A stretch of 64,000 nucleotides of DNA from Flavobacterium reichenbachii (GTDB lineage: Bacteria > Bacteroidota > Bacteroidia > Flavobacteriales > Flavobacteriaceae). The notes under the pieces were generated by a model. That model searched no databases and was not told the DNA's origin. It was given only the letters and a program-made list of their open reading frames with translations. Location of the stretch: positions 292,066 through 356,065 of the forward strand of contig NZ_MUHF01000001.1 of NCBI RefSeq assembly GCF_002217435.1. Direction: 5' to 3'. The number at the start of each line of letters is the position of its first letter. Positions within the stretch are counted from its first letter, which is position 1. A program made the translations under genes and the position numbers. This document shows positions 45,336-52,737 of the stretch, piece after piece.

Positions 45336-45360
45336 ATTTTGGTTCGAACCCCATCAAGGA
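45336..45360 (+). repeat. Motif B scar at 45.34 kb
   Basis: TTTTGGTTCGAACCCCATC followed by AAGGA matches the motif at 44081 and the later copies. It lies about 60 bases after the terminator and just before the 3' end of the minus-strand gene at 45370. Confidence 0.7.
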
Positions 45361-45369
45361 GTATTTGCA

Positions 45370-46092
45370 TCAATTAATGATTTTAAATTTTCCTTTTATT
45401 GTTTCACCTTCAAAAGTTGCTGTATAGTAAACAATTTCATTATCAATTTTGTCAATTTTCACGTTTATTTTATCACCTATTTTGTAGTTTAAGCCTATAG
45501 CCGTTAATTCAATTACTATTGCATTATATTCACACTCATTTATCCATTCTATGTTTGATTTAATATAATTTTTACCACCATCTGGATACTCCGTAAATAT
45601 ATTGTCTTTAATAATTATGTAAGTTGAATCATCATCTGTTTCGGAATATCTTAGTTTGCAATTTTTTAATAATGAACAATTTACTTTTTCAGTAGATTGT
45701 TTTTTTGCTACATAGAAAAAACTCATATCATATTCCTTTGATGATTTTAATATTGGATAAAGTTTTTCATTTCTAATCAGCCATTTTTTATTTGCGGGGA
45801 AATTGTCATCGTTTTTTAGAATTAATATATCTTTTTTAATAGTCCAAGTTCCAAAAGTTGTATGCTTTTCACCTATTGTATAACTCATTTCAAAAGTACC
45901 ATCGGATTTAAAATTAACAGTTGATTGAAGCCAACTTGTTTGAAACTCGTAAATTCCTGAAACGTCTGAGACATTATCTTTTTTTTGTTTTGAGATCATT
46001 TGATTCTCCGTTATATCAACAGTGTAAGCTGATAAAATCAGTACATAAGTAATATATATAAATAAACGAGTAATAGTTTTTAATTTAATCAT
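45370..46092 (-). CDS. Secreted lipocalin-like hypothetical protein
   Basis: This 240-residue protein has an N-terminal hydrophobic signal or anchor (about 8-25). A beta-rich domain follows (about 45-130: SGIYEFQTSWLQSTVNFKSDGTFEMSY, FGTWTIKKDILIL), the pattern of lipocalin-like proteins in which a penalty strand pair is followed by GTW. A second part (about 140-240) with CKLRYSETDDDSTYIIIKDN is seen in other unassigned flavobacterial proteins. It is preceded on the minus strand by an attC-like repeat, so it is probably a cassette gene. Confidence 0.6.
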   Translation of the reverse strand: MIKLKTITRLFIYITYVLILSAYTVDITENQMISKQKKDNVSDVSGIYEFQTSWLQSTVNFKSDGTFEMSYTIGEKHTTFGTWTIKKDILILKNDDNFPANKKWLIRNEKLYPILKSSKEYDMSFFYVAKKQSTEKVNCSLLKNCKLRYSETDDDSTYIIIKDNIFTEYPDGGKNYIKSNIEWINECEYNAIVIELTAIGLNYKIGDKINVKIDKIDNEIVYYTATFEGETIKGKFKIIN

Positions 46093-46137
46093 TTGTTACA
46101 TTATGTTATTGATTTTTCCTATTCTTGTGATATTACC

Positions 46138-46276
46138 GCAAACGTTCTGAGGCTACATGAGGTTTGCTAGTTATTAAACTGAGTATTTTCTGCTAACCAA
46201 AAATACAAATAAAAACAATTATCTCACTAAATCCGAAAATCACTTGAAAAAGCTGTAATCTAATGGCTTTTAGTGA
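46138..46276 (-). repeat. attC-like repeat R1
   Basis: The plus-strand bases start with AACGTTCTGAGGCTAC and end near AGCTGTAATCTAATGGC. The ends resemble those of R4, R6 and R7 (AACGTTCTG and AGCTGTTATG). On the minus strand it lies between a truncated gene fragment (46331-46492) and the gene at 45370-46092, as a recombination site between cassettes would. Confidence 0.6.
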
Positions 46277-46330
46277 GTATATTTTCAGCCACCTATTTCA
46301 TTGTTTTTATTTTTTAAGTTTGTACGTCAT

Positions 46331-46492
46331 TCATTTTTGAGGATCAAATTCAGTTAATGTATTTTTGAGTGATTCGAATCCATAATTTTCCTTTAGCCAA
46401 AAAGGGAATTCTTCAACTCTTTTGCTCTAATTTTCGATTGTAGATTTTAGAATAATACTTAAATCAATTTCTGTTTTTAGTATATCAATCTT
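46331..46492 (-). pseudogene. C-terminal gene fragment with an in-frame amber codon
   Basis: On the minus strand the frame encodes KIDILKTEIDLSIILKS, then TIEN, a TAG at 46429-46427 and RVEEFPFWLKENYGFESLK up to a TGA at 46333-46331. It is protein-like on both sides of the TAG, so it looks like the end of a real gene. The fragment begins exactly where the duplicated yqeY/tRNA-Arg segment starts, so that event cut it off. The family is not recognised. Confidence 0.55.
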
Positions 46493-46545
46493 GCTGAAAC
46501 GGGGCTTCTGGAATTGCATCTATGGGAAAAGTTCTGGGATTAGAT
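46492..46545 (+). pseudogene. Remnant of the yqeY 3' half
   Basis: The bases from TGCTGAAAC through GGGGCTTCTGGAATTGC to GGGAAAAGTT match 43701-43745 in yqeY with one base missing. At AAGTTnnGGGATTAG the copy jumps from the position of 43741 to that of 43841, which deletes exactly 100 bases including the yqeY stop. It is therefore a duplicated and internally deleted piece, not a gene. Confidence 0.85.
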
Positions 46546-46604
46546 GTAGATTTTAGATTTCAATTAGCAATCTAAAATCTACATTCTTAAATCATAAATC
46601 AACC

Positions 46605-46678
46605 GACCGCGTAGTTCAACTGGATAGAATATCAGATTTCGGCTCTGAGGGTTGGGGGTTCGAACCCCTCCGAGGTCA
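46605..46678 (+). tRNA. tRNA-Arg (TCG) duplicate with an acceptor-stem mismatch
   Basis: The 74 bases are identical to 43902-43975 except that acceptor base 5 is G instead of T (GACCGCG). It now faces A68, giving a G-A mismatch in the acceptor stem. The anticodon TCG and the T arm are intact. It is part of a duplicated block that also carries a yqeY remnant and the 13-base hairpin. It may be a poorly functional copy or a pseudogene acting as an integration site. Confidence 0.8.
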
Positions 46679-46690
46679 CTAAAAATTTTG

Positions 46691-46726
46691 AAAGCCTGCA
46701 AAGTGTATATTTTGCAGGCTTTTTTT
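46691..46726 (+). terminator. Terminator after tRNA-Arg copy 2
   Basis: AAAGCCTGCA pairs with TGCAGGCTTT. The sequence, including the loop, equals the terminator at 45241. Confidence 0.85.
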
Positions 46727-46782
46727 GTGGTTAGAAAATCCTTTCGGAATTTTTTACTTTTTGCGAAGTCACTATTTGTAGG

Positions 46783-46808
46783 TTATTATGGTTCGAATCT
46801 CATCATGA
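46783..46808 (+). repeat. Motif B scar at 46.79 kb
   Basis: TTATGGTTCGAATCTCATC followed by ATGA has the same place and sequence type as the motif B copies at 44081, 45336, 49526 and 56551. Confidence 0.6.
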
Positions 46809-46867
46809 CTCTTCAATTTCTTTATTACAACTTATTGTTTTATAACTTGTGGAAGAGACATAATTCG

Positions 46868-46875
46868 TAACTTTG
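46868..46875 (+). promoter_or_regulatory. -7 promoter box of the nucleotidyltransferase-like gene
   Basis: TAACTTTG matches TAnnTTTG, with CTTG at 46846-46849 as a -33 candidate 18 bases upstream. It overlaps an upstream in-frame TTG at 46873 and so favours the ATG at 46912. Confidence 0.65.
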
Positions 46876-46911
46876 ACTCTGCTGTTGGGTTTGTATATCA
46901 TCAATATTCTT

Positions 46912-47325
46912 ATGAGAAAAGAACATATTCAAATTATTGAAAGCTTATCCAATTATTCTATTAATTACTTAGTGGTTGGTGGCTGGGCAATCTTATTTAA
47001 TGGATTTAAAAGACTTCCTAATGATTTAGATATATGGATTGAAAATGAAAAAGGAAATATTGAAAAATTACAAGATTCAGGAATTATATCTAATACAGTT
47101 ATAGAAGATGATTTTTATATTAAAATTAGGAAAAATAATTGTAAGATAGAATTTATATCACAAATGAATGGACTGCTTTTTAAGGAGAGTTTTGATAATA
47201 AGAGAACTATAGTTATTAACAATAACAATGTGAACTATTTAAATATAATGGACATTATAACAAATAAAAAACTTTTAAAAAGAAAAAAAGATCTAATTGA
47301 TTTAAATAGAATTTTATGCCAATAA
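46912..47325 (+). CDS. Minimal nucleotidyltransferase-like protein
   Basis: This 137-residue protein shows the pol-beta-type nucleotidyltransferase pattern: YLVVGGWAILFNGFKRLPNDLDIWI, with Gly23-Gly24, the acid pair Asp38-x-Asp40 and a third acid Glu79 in CKIEF. This resembles the AbiEii/DUF6036-like group of small transferases, some of which act as toxins or as antitoxins. The start at 46912 is chosen from the promoter box. It overlaps the next gene by ten bases and the two form a unit between tRNA-like scars. Confidence 0.7.
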   Translation: MRKEHIQIIESLSNYSINYLVVGGWAILFNGFKRLPNDLDIWIENEKGNIEKLQDSGIISNTVIEDDFYIKIRKNNCKIEFISQMNGLLFKESFDNKRTIVINNNNVNYLNIMDIITNKKLLKRKKDLIDLNRILCQ

Positions 47326-47798
47326 CACTTAATTTACAACTACCGCAAAAAGAATTTTATGTTTTTAAAAACGATTTAGAAAATATAAAATCAATCGCAG
47401 ATTTTATCATTCCCGGTGATGACTTTCACTGGAATTATTATGATGAATTATACAAGAATAATAATTATCTCTTTGAATTATCTTGGGAATTTCATGATCT
47501 AATAACAAATGAGAGTGTTGAGTTAAAACAATTCTATGGAGAGGAAGATATAGAAAAATTTCCTTTTAATTTTTATTACGAAAAATCGAATCCTGAGGAC
47601 CGCAGGGTATTCTTATCTTCATGGGAGAATACAATAAATCCATATTTATTAAATGATTTTTTACATAAAATTGTGCAGAGCGATCTTTACAACGATCTAA
47701 ATCAGGAAACTCAAAATCAGATAACTAAGACCATAAAACTTACTGAAATAGCAATGAAATATGCAGTTAGGATAGGAATAACTATAGATCCTGATTGA
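47316..47798 (+). CDS. Hypothetical partner of the nucleotidyltransferase-like gene
   Basis: This 160-residue soluble protein is acidic and rich in aromatic residues. Segments include FIIPGDDFHWNYYDELY and YFYEKSNPEDRRVF-like stretches, and a C-terminal helix (LYNDLNQETQNQITKTIKLTEIAMKYAVRIG). No known domain is recognised. Its ten-base overlap with the upstream transferase indicates coupled translation and a shared role, possibly as a toxin-antitoxin-like pair; this is inference only. Confidence 0.6.
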   Translation: MPITLNLQLPQKEFYVFKNDLENIKSIADFIIPGDDFHWNYYDELYKNNNYLFELSWEFHDLITNESVELKQFYGEEDIEKFPFNFYYEKSNPEDRRVFLSSWENTINPYLLNDFLHKIVQSDLYNDLNQETQNQITKTIKLTEIAMKYAVRIGITIDPD

Positions 47799-47913
47799 AC
47801 AGGTAATGATTACTAGATTAAAATATATTAAGACTTAGTAAAATTTTAATTGTTAGCTCTTAAGTATTTACTTCTTAGAATCTAATCTCAGAAGGGCAAG
47901 TTACTTGTATTAA

Positions 47914-47970
47914 ATATTTTCAAATCCTCAAATAAACGGTTCGAATTCTTTGCCATCAAGGTCACTTAAT
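47914..47970 (+). repeat. tRNA-Arg 3'-end-like scar (motif A), copy at 47.95 kb
   Basis: TTTTCAAATCCTCAAATAAA is followed by GGTTCGAATTCT and CAAGGTCACT. It matches the scar at 45178 in most positions. Confidence 0.8.
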
Positions 47971-48007
47971 AAAAAGTCTATTTCATTTACGAAATAGACT
48001 TTTTTTA
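47971..48007 (+). terminator. Terminator following the 47.95 kb scar
   Basis: AAAAAGTCTATTTC pairs with GAAATAGACTTTTT. The stem sequence differs from the other scars, though the position behind motif A is the same. Confidence 0.85.
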
Positions 48008-48097
48008 TATCTTTTTAAGAGCATTTTTAAATTGCAATCAGTAGGTTTACATATCCAAATTCTTGTACTAACCAGGATATTAACTTTATTTTAAATA

Positions 48098-49414
48098 ATG
48101 GATCAAACAAATTATTATCAAAATAAAAGCAAAGTAGTTTTTATAGACGATTTCAATTCTTTACATTATGGGGTATATTATAATAGTCAGCCTTTCACCG
48201 GAATCAGAGAAACTATTAATACTAAAGAATATAGGAGAGCAACAATTGTAGATAGAAGATCGCATGGAATAGAATTTACGAAAAGTGAAAAATATTTCTC
48301 CATAATTGTTTATCTATATAATCAAAGCAGATATACTTTTGAAATCTACAAAAGAGATCCTCAAGATTCTAATTTCGATCTTTATACGGTATACGATTTA
48401 GATACCTTAGAGCTTATAATAGATTATAAGCCAATTGAGAATGGCAGAAGACGTCATTACGAAGGATATAATTTTACTCGTGAAGATCTGGATTATGATA
48501 AAAAAATAAAACACAGTTCTGAGGTTTTGCAGATTTATGCAGACAATAGAGAAACTTTTTATGACAAGGGTTTATTTGTTCACTCTTATTCGTATTCAAA
48601 TACCCCTTTCGATCTCACTCGAGAACTAAACGAAGCGCGTATAGGAAAAGCTGTATATTCTTATATTGTTCAGGAAAGTATGAATGAGACGTTAGGATAT
48701 ACGGTTGAAGACGATTTTATGGAAAAATATGTTCTCCAAAATGAAATTGCTGAAAAAATTATTGCGGAAGATCAAATTCAGTATCCAATAAAATATATCG
48801 CTGGTGTTAGTTTGGCATACAATGACATAGAACAAAAAATGGTTTCAGTGATAGTAATAATGGATATTGAAACGCAGGAAATTGTTGAAAAGGCATTTTC
48901 CGAATCAGAAGATGTTACTATGCATGTTCCTGATTTATTTGCATATAATGAAGTCCCTTTAGTCGTAAAAGCTTTTGAGAAACTAAATATAAAACCTCAT
49001 TTAGTTTTTTGCGACGGACATGGCATTGAACATCCTAGAAATGTTGGATTAGCAACTCATTTGGGAATTGAATTAGATATTCCAACAATTGGATGTCCAC
49101 GCAAAAGACTTGTTGGATATTATGAAAAAGCGAATTTAGGACATTTAAGAGGAGATAATGAAGAACTATGGTTTGATGATAAAATTGTAGGCAAAGCATT
49201 ACGAACTCAAGAAAACTGTAATCCGCTTTATGTTTCTATTGGACATAAAATAAGTTTGGAAACTGCAATTGACTGGGTTTTAAAAACTACTGTCAATACT
49301 CGAATTCCTGTTGTTGTGCAAGAAGCAATTAATATAACAGAAAAACTTATGCCAGAAAGAATTAGATATGATTTCCTAGATGATGAAGAAAACAGATATG
49401 GGATATTACTATAG
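48098..49414 (+). CDS. Endonuclease V-like protein with a novel N-terminal domain and an altered catalytic residue
   Basis: Residues about 228-425 resemble endonuclease V (Nfi): IAGVSLAY, YNEVP (Glu285), FCDGHGIEHPRNVGLATHLG (Asp306), PTIGCPRKRLVGY and CNPLYVSIGHKIS. Glu285 and Asp306 match E. coli Glu89 and Asp110 with the same spacing. The first metal-binding Asp (E. coli Asp35, in GADVGF) is replaced by Ser238. The N-terminal 225 residues (IDDFNSLHYGVYYNSQPFTG, EGYNFTREDLDYDKK) are not recognised and may be an immunity-like fold. It is the only gene between the scars at 47.95 and 49.5 kb. Confidence 0.75.
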   Translation: MDQTNYYQNKSKVVFIDDFNSLHYGVYYNSQPFTGIRETINTKEYRRATIVDRRSHGIEFTKSEKYFSIIVYLYNQSRYTFEIYKRDPQDSNFDLYTVYDLDTLELIIDYKPIENGRRRHYEGYNFTREDLDYDKKIKHSSEVLQIYADNRETFYDKGLFVHSYSYSNTPFDLTRELNEARIGKAVYSYIVQESMNETLGYTVEDDFMEKYVLQNEIAEKIIAEDQIQYPIKYIAGVSLAYNDIEQKMVSVIVIMDIETQEIVEKAFSESEDVTMHVPDLFAYNEVPLVVKAFEKLNIKPHLVFCDGHGIEHPRNVGLATHLGIELDIPTIGCPRKRLVGYYEKANLGHLRGDNEELWFDDKIVGKALRTQENCNPLYVSIGHKISLETAIDWVLKTTVNTRIPVVVQEAINITEKLMPERIRYDFLDDEENRYGILL

Positions 49415-49463
49415 AAAAATGAAGATTTAATTGAGCTTAAAAAACTCAGGAGAACTCACTCAA

Positions 49464-49516
49464 AGTTTTTAACCATCTAATAAATGGTTCGAATTCTGCT
49501 TTTACAAAGTCTCACT
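49464..49516 (+). repeat. tRNA-Arg 3'-end-like scar (motif A), degenerate copy at 49.5 kb
   Basis: AACCATCTAATAAAT is followed by GGTTCGAATTCTGC and ACAAAGTCTCACT. It keeps the T-loop motif, while the acceptor part has diverged. No clear terminator separates it from motif B at 49526. Confidence 0.65.
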
Positions 49517-49525
49517 GTTTGCAAG

Positions 49526-49550
49526 TAATTTTGGTTCGAATTCCATCCAG
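49526..49550 (+). repeat. Motif B scar at 49.53 kb
   Basis: TTTTGGTTCGAATTCCATC followed by CAG is nearly the same as the motif at 45336. Here it lies only ten bases after motif A, so the terminator segment seen elsewhere has been lost. Confidence 0.65.
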
Positions 49551-49635
49551 CATTTATTTTTTTCTGCATTAATTATGCAGTTAATATCATTCTTAAATTC
49601 GTCTCCAGCTTTTTTTAAATTCAAATCATGACTAA

Positions 49636-49665
49636 CACTGTAGCAGCTGTTAGTGGCTGGCATTT
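49636..49665 (-). repeat. Truncated attC-like repeat R2
   Basis: Only the end ACTGTAGCAGCTGTTAGTGG is present, matching the corresponding end of R4 (TGTAGCAGCTGTTATGTGG). The other end appears to be lost towards the 49.5 kb scar. It follows the LRR gene on the minus strand and marks the last cassette of the array. Confidence 0.6.
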
Positions 49666-49668
49666 TTA

Positions 49669-50454
49669 TCATTCGAATATTTTTCGAATCAGTTTTAATA
49701 ATGGAAACCTTTTATTTTTAGATATTTCGCTATTTTCTATTGGTTTAGTTTCTATTACATTTTCACTTTGCTCATTTTTATAATTCTTCATTTCAAGCTC
49801 AAAAAGTTGATTTTCATCAAGCGGTTGTTTTAAGTCTGCTCCGCCTTTGTGTGCAAATTGTATATAATTTTCTGGTGGAATTGGTAATTTGTTTTCACAT
49901 TCCTTTGAACATAAGTTCGTCAAAAGAGGTAAAATGTCTGTTCCAACCCTTAAAGAAATCCAAAGCTGATTTGTTTGCTCATAAGCCATAGTTTTACTGC
50001 AAATGCTGCAATTTACTGTGTCGCCTAAATACCGAACAGGATTATGATTTAAACGAGGAAAATCCATTCTGTTTTTCGAATTACCATACAACGTTCTTGT
50101 GCTTACTCTGCTGTCTTTTAGATTTTTGCATTTTGTAATTTCGTATGGAAACCAATGTAAATTGTATGAAGTGTAAGGGTCAAAATATTCAAGTGATTCC
50201 ATCTCTCCAATTTCTGGTGGAATACGTTTTAATTTACTCCCATAAAGACAGACTTTCTTAACATTTTTCAGTTTTGAAATTGTCTCAGGCAAAGTAAAAA
50301 TTTGCGCGAATAATTCTTGTCCAAGTTCTTCTAATGGAAAAAATTCCTCTCCATTTTCAGCAGCAACCTTGTCAACATAATCGCAAATTCTTTTCCAAGC
50401 AAAAGAATTTCTGTCTTGTACATTATTATCTATCTTGGATATTCTTTTATTCAC
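49669..50454 (-). CDS. Leucine-rich-repeat protein with a zinc-ribbon-like region
   Basis: This 261-residue protein has leucine-rich-repeat-like segments at about 55-112 (LPETISKLKNVKKVCLYGSKL, IPPEIGEMESLEYF). A four-cysteine region follows (Cys149-x2-Cys152 and Cys182-x3-Cys186) that could bind zinc. The last 40 residues are polar, then basic. There is no signal peptide. It lies 31 bases after repeat R3 on the minus strand and is followed by R2, so it is a cassette gene. The role is unknown; such LRR proteins may bind other proteins. Confidence 0.65.
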   Translation of the reverse strand: MNKRISKIDNNVQDRNSFAWKRICDYVDKVAAENGEEFFPLEELGQELFAQIFTLPETISKLKNVKKVCLYGSKLKRIPPEIGEMESLEYFDPYTSYNLHWFPYEITKCKNLKDSRVSTRTLYGNSKNRMDFPRLNHNPVRYLGDTVNCSICSKTMAYEQTNQLWISLRVGTDILPLLTNLCSKECENKLPIPPENYIQFAHKGGADLKQPLDENQLFELEMKNYKNEQSENVIETKPIENSEISKNKRFPLLKLIRKIFE

Positions 50455-50485
50455 TGTTTTATTAATTATGATTTCTTCTTATGCT

Positions 50486-50620
50486 TGCCACTAAGGTTCT
50501 GGCGCTTGGCGAGGTTGGGGAATAAAGATGGGAGAATTTTCGGTTAAAGACAAATTTCCCAAATGCAAAACCAACTTCCCGCTAAGCTAATCCCAAATTT
50601 TTGTCGTAGCTGTCGGAAGT
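50486..50620 (-). repeat. attC-like repeat R3
   Basis: The plus strand reads AGGTTCTGGCGCTTGG at one end and GTCGTAGCTGTCGGAAG at the other. The interior (GAGGTTGGGGAATAAAGATG, then GAGAATTTTCGGTTAAAGAC) is almost identical to that of R7, 4 kb away. It separates the genes at 49669-50454 and 50654-51238. Confidence 0.75.
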
Positions 50621-50653
50621 AGTTATTTTTAAAGTTATGATGATGAATTTTTG

Positions 50654-51238
50654 TTAGTCAAAATAGGTGCCAGTTTCAACCTCTCCCAAAAATTGTATAA
50701 CTTCTTCAAAAAAAGCTTGGAATTCGTTTCTGTTTTCTACTAATCCCCACAACGATTCAGAATTCCGCCCACTACTTTTAATGATACAATTTACATTTGA
50801 AACTGTTATTTCTTCAAATTCTTCCGTCTCTTCGTCTTCTTTTGTAACAGTAAAGTCAATTGGTTCGCTGAAAAATGAAATGAAAATCGGAAAAGTTTCC
50901 CTATCCGTTACTTTAAAAACTTCAAGATTTTCAAGTAAACTGCTCGTCTTTGTTAAATGAATTTTGAAAGCATAATTCTTTGCATCAGATAAATTTTCAA
51001 AATTCTCTTCTTTTACGATTTCAAGTTTGCTTTCTTTTGTTAGGTCACTTGACACATTAGTATCATTGAAGTCCCAAAAACTAATGTTTTTAATTTTATC
51101 ATCATCGCCTGTCAAAATGGTGAATCCTTTTTCAATGTATCCATTCGAGGCAAGCTTTGAAATGAAAATTTTAATATCGACCAATTTTATTAAAGTATTG
51201 CTTTGAGGTACAATTTGTAAGTTGTGAAATATGCTCAT
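50654..51238 (-). CDS. Hypothetical protein, cassette gene
   Basis: This 194-residue soluble protein has no signal peptide. Its N-terminal half is mixed (NLQIVPQSNTLIKLVDIKIF), and the C-terminal half is acidic with a VTKEDEETEEFEEITVSN linker and a closing segment SLWGLVENRNEFQAFFEEVI. The family is not recognised. It lies between repeats R4 and R3 in the array. The size and acidity resemble immunity proteins, but no domain supports this directly. Confidence 0.6.
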   Translation of the reverse strand: MSIFHNLQIVPQSNTLIKLVDIKIFISKLASNGYIEKGFTILTGDDDKIKNISFWDFNDTNVSSDLTKESKLEIVKEENFENLSDAKNYAFKIHLTKTSSLLENLEVFKVTDRETFPIFISFFSEPIDFTVTKEDEETEEFEEITVSNVNCIIKSSGRNSESLWGLVENRNEFQAFFEEVIQFLGEVETGTYFD

Positions 51239-51274
51239 ATTTTTTATATCGTTCAGTTAGTTTTAGTATAATTA

Positions 51275-51438
51275 TCGCCAACGTTCTGGCACTACAGCGG
51301 GTTTGGTACTAAATTAAGTCAATTCTTCGAATTTGCCACCCGAGTCTTAGCGAACAGTCGAAGCAAATCATCCCAAATAGAAAACAAACTTACTATTAAG
51401 CTAATTCCGAAATCTGTTGTAGCAGCTGTTATGTGGCG
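51275..51438 (-). repeat. attC-like repeat R4
   Basis: The plus strand starts CGCCAACGTTCTGGCACTAC and ends TGTAGCAGCTGTTATGTGGC. The two ends are imperfect inverted repeats (CGCCA with TGGCG, CTACA with TGTAG). The interior resembles R6 (GCGGGTTTGG, then ACTAAATTAA). It separates the genes at 50654 and 51446. Confidence 0.75.
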
Positions 51439-51445
51439 TTTTTTT

Positions 51446-51895
51446 TTATTCAATTTCTTTAATTTGTCCACTTTTATACAGTTCGTTAATCATTGTCTGT
51501 AACTCTTGCAGGTTTATATTTTTTATTTCATTTTTATATATTTCAGTTGATTGCATAAAAGACAAAAGAAACCAAGCATCTATATGACCAAACTCTGGCG
51601 GATTAGTTAAAACAACTTCAACTCGTTGTTTGTGTTTTTTGTTATAAAAGGCACATTCGCCACCGTGAAAATAATAATTCCAACGTTCAGACAGCTTTCC
51701 TTTTCTTGGGATTTTTTCATTACTTCTCGATATTAATTTTTTATATTCGTCCAAATTATTTATATCAAGATCAAACTTTTTCCCAAGTTCAAACATTAAA
51801 TTTTTTCCTTGAATTCGGTAATCAAAAATGGCTTGTTTTATGATATTAGAATCAACTTTATTTGTTTTGAAAAAGTTTTTAAACCAATTTTTCAT
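51446..51895 (-). CDS. DUF6896-like protein, cassette gene
   Basis: This 149-residue soluble protein has segments YRIQGKNLMFELGKKF, WNYYFHGGECAFYNKKHKQRVEVVL and FGHIDAWFLLSFMQST. This order (WxYxFHGxEC, then a VEV strand, then FGxxDxxFLL) is recalled from the DUF6896 family, members of which are common in polymorphic-toxin neighbourhoods as small accessory or immunity genes. The assignment is from memory of the pattern. It is bounded by repeats R5 and R4. Confidence 0.6.
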   Translation of the reverse strand: MKNWFKNFFKTNKVDSNIIKQAIFDYRIQGKNLMFELGKKFDLDINNLDEYKKLISRSNEKIPRKGKLSERWNYYFHGGECAFYNKKHKQRVEVVLTNPPEFGHIDAWFLLSFMQSTEIYKNEIKNINLQELQTMINELYKSGQIKEIE

Positions 51896-51940
51896 CGTTT
51901 AATTATAACTTGTTGGATTCTCCTTGTTCGGGCAAAATGA

Positions 51941-52075
51941 AGCATAACGTTTCTTGGCTTTGCGAAGTGTCTTCTCTTCGCTCCCTAATTGAAGCTAAAA
52001 TAACGAAATTTTTAATTTGTACTATATTTATCCAAAAGAGCGGAAGCATTTCGTAAAACCGCTGTTGGTCGATCG
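51941..52075 (-). repeat. attC-like repeat R5 (divergent)
   Basis: The plus strand has GCATAACGTTTCTTGGCTTT at one end and AAACCGCTGTTGGTCGATCG at the other. The AACGTT and GCTGTT elements are in the same positions as in the other repeats, but the interior differs. Confidence 0.55.
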
Positions 52076-52080
52076 TTTTT

Positions 52081-52638
52081 TTAATTTACTGGATTATTTC
52101 GATTTACATAGAAAAGTGTTCCTCCTGAACAATTATTTTCACCAGTTAAAATGCCGCGATTAAACAGAGCATGTGCATACATTGTGATTTCATTATTGTC
52201 TAAGTTCTTTTTCCAATTTTTTGTTTTTAAAATTTGATTCGCTAAAATATTAAAGTCTATTGATTTCTCAACTTTCAATAAATCTTCGGGAGAATAAAAT
52301 TCTATTCCTAAATTCTTTAGTGCGTCTGGGTTTCTAAATTCAAAATGTCTAGTTTTATTATTTTTCGCTATTGAAATTATTTTAGCGACATTATAATCCT
52401 CGTAATCCAGCCCATATTCCCGATGCAAAGCGCCTAATAAACCATTGGCGTCTGTACAAATTTCGCGTGATTCTCCCGTATTAAGATTTTTGATATTTAT
52501 AACTAGAAAAAATTGAAATGTTGAACCCTCATTTTCAATCGATGCTAAATAATTTAAATACTTTTCATCAGTTAGTTTTTGTGCAAAGGATGTTGCTATG
52601 AAAAATAATACTGACAATATTGTAAATTTTAGTTTCAT
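52081..52638 (-). CDS. Secreted hypothetical protein, cassette gene
   Basis: This 185-residue product begins at the ATG at 52638 with a signal peptide (LKFTILSVLFFIATSFAQ). The frame is open 18 codons further upstream, but that part has no signal and crosses a repeat-like sequence. The mature protein (FFLVINIKNLNTGESREICT, then NGLLGALHREYG, HFEFRNPDALKNLGI) is not recognised. It ends with FNRGILTGENNCSGGTLFYV. It would be periplasmic or exported. Confidence 0.62.
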   Translation of the reverse strand: MKLKFTILSVLFFIATSFAQKLTDEKYLNYLASIENEGSTFQFFLVINIKNLNTGESREICTDANGLLGALHREYGLDYEDYNVAKIISIAKNNKTRHFEFRNPDALKNLGIEFYSPEDLLKVEKSIDFNILANQILKTKNWKKNLDNNEITMYAHALFNRGILTGENNCSGGTLFYVNRNNPVN

Positions 52639-52644
52639 CTTTAA

Positions 52645-52710
52645 AAAGGATTTTGGTTCAAATATTTTCAACGTTGGAGTAGTTGTTTGCAATAGTCAAT
52701 TTTCGTTTAA
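52645..52710. repeat. Degenerate boundary between two cassette genes
   Basis: GGATTTTGGTTCAAATATT resembles motif B, and CAACGTTGGAGTAGTTG resembles the AACGTTCTG end of the attC-like repeats. It replaces a full repeat here, so the array has probably lost one site. Confidence 0.35.
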
Positions 52711-52737
52711 TGTTTTATGCGTCATTAATACAATAAT

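Noticed and set aside
45170..45373. Minus-strand open frame of 67 codons
   Set aside because: It consists of scar motif A, the terminator hairpin and motif B; similar frames arise wherever this segment recurs.
46652..46870. Plus-strand open frame of 72 codons
   Set aside because: It starts inside tRNA-Arg copy 2 and crosses its terminator and motif B.
46873..46911. Upstream TTG start of the nucleotidyltransferase-like gene
   Set aside because: It overlaps the TAACTTTG promoter box; the ATG at 46912 precedes the recognisable fold.
49464..49550. A complete extra tRNA gene at the scar
   Set aside because: Only the T-loop-like and acceptor-like parts are present; there is no D arm or anticodon arm, and the spacer length is wrong.
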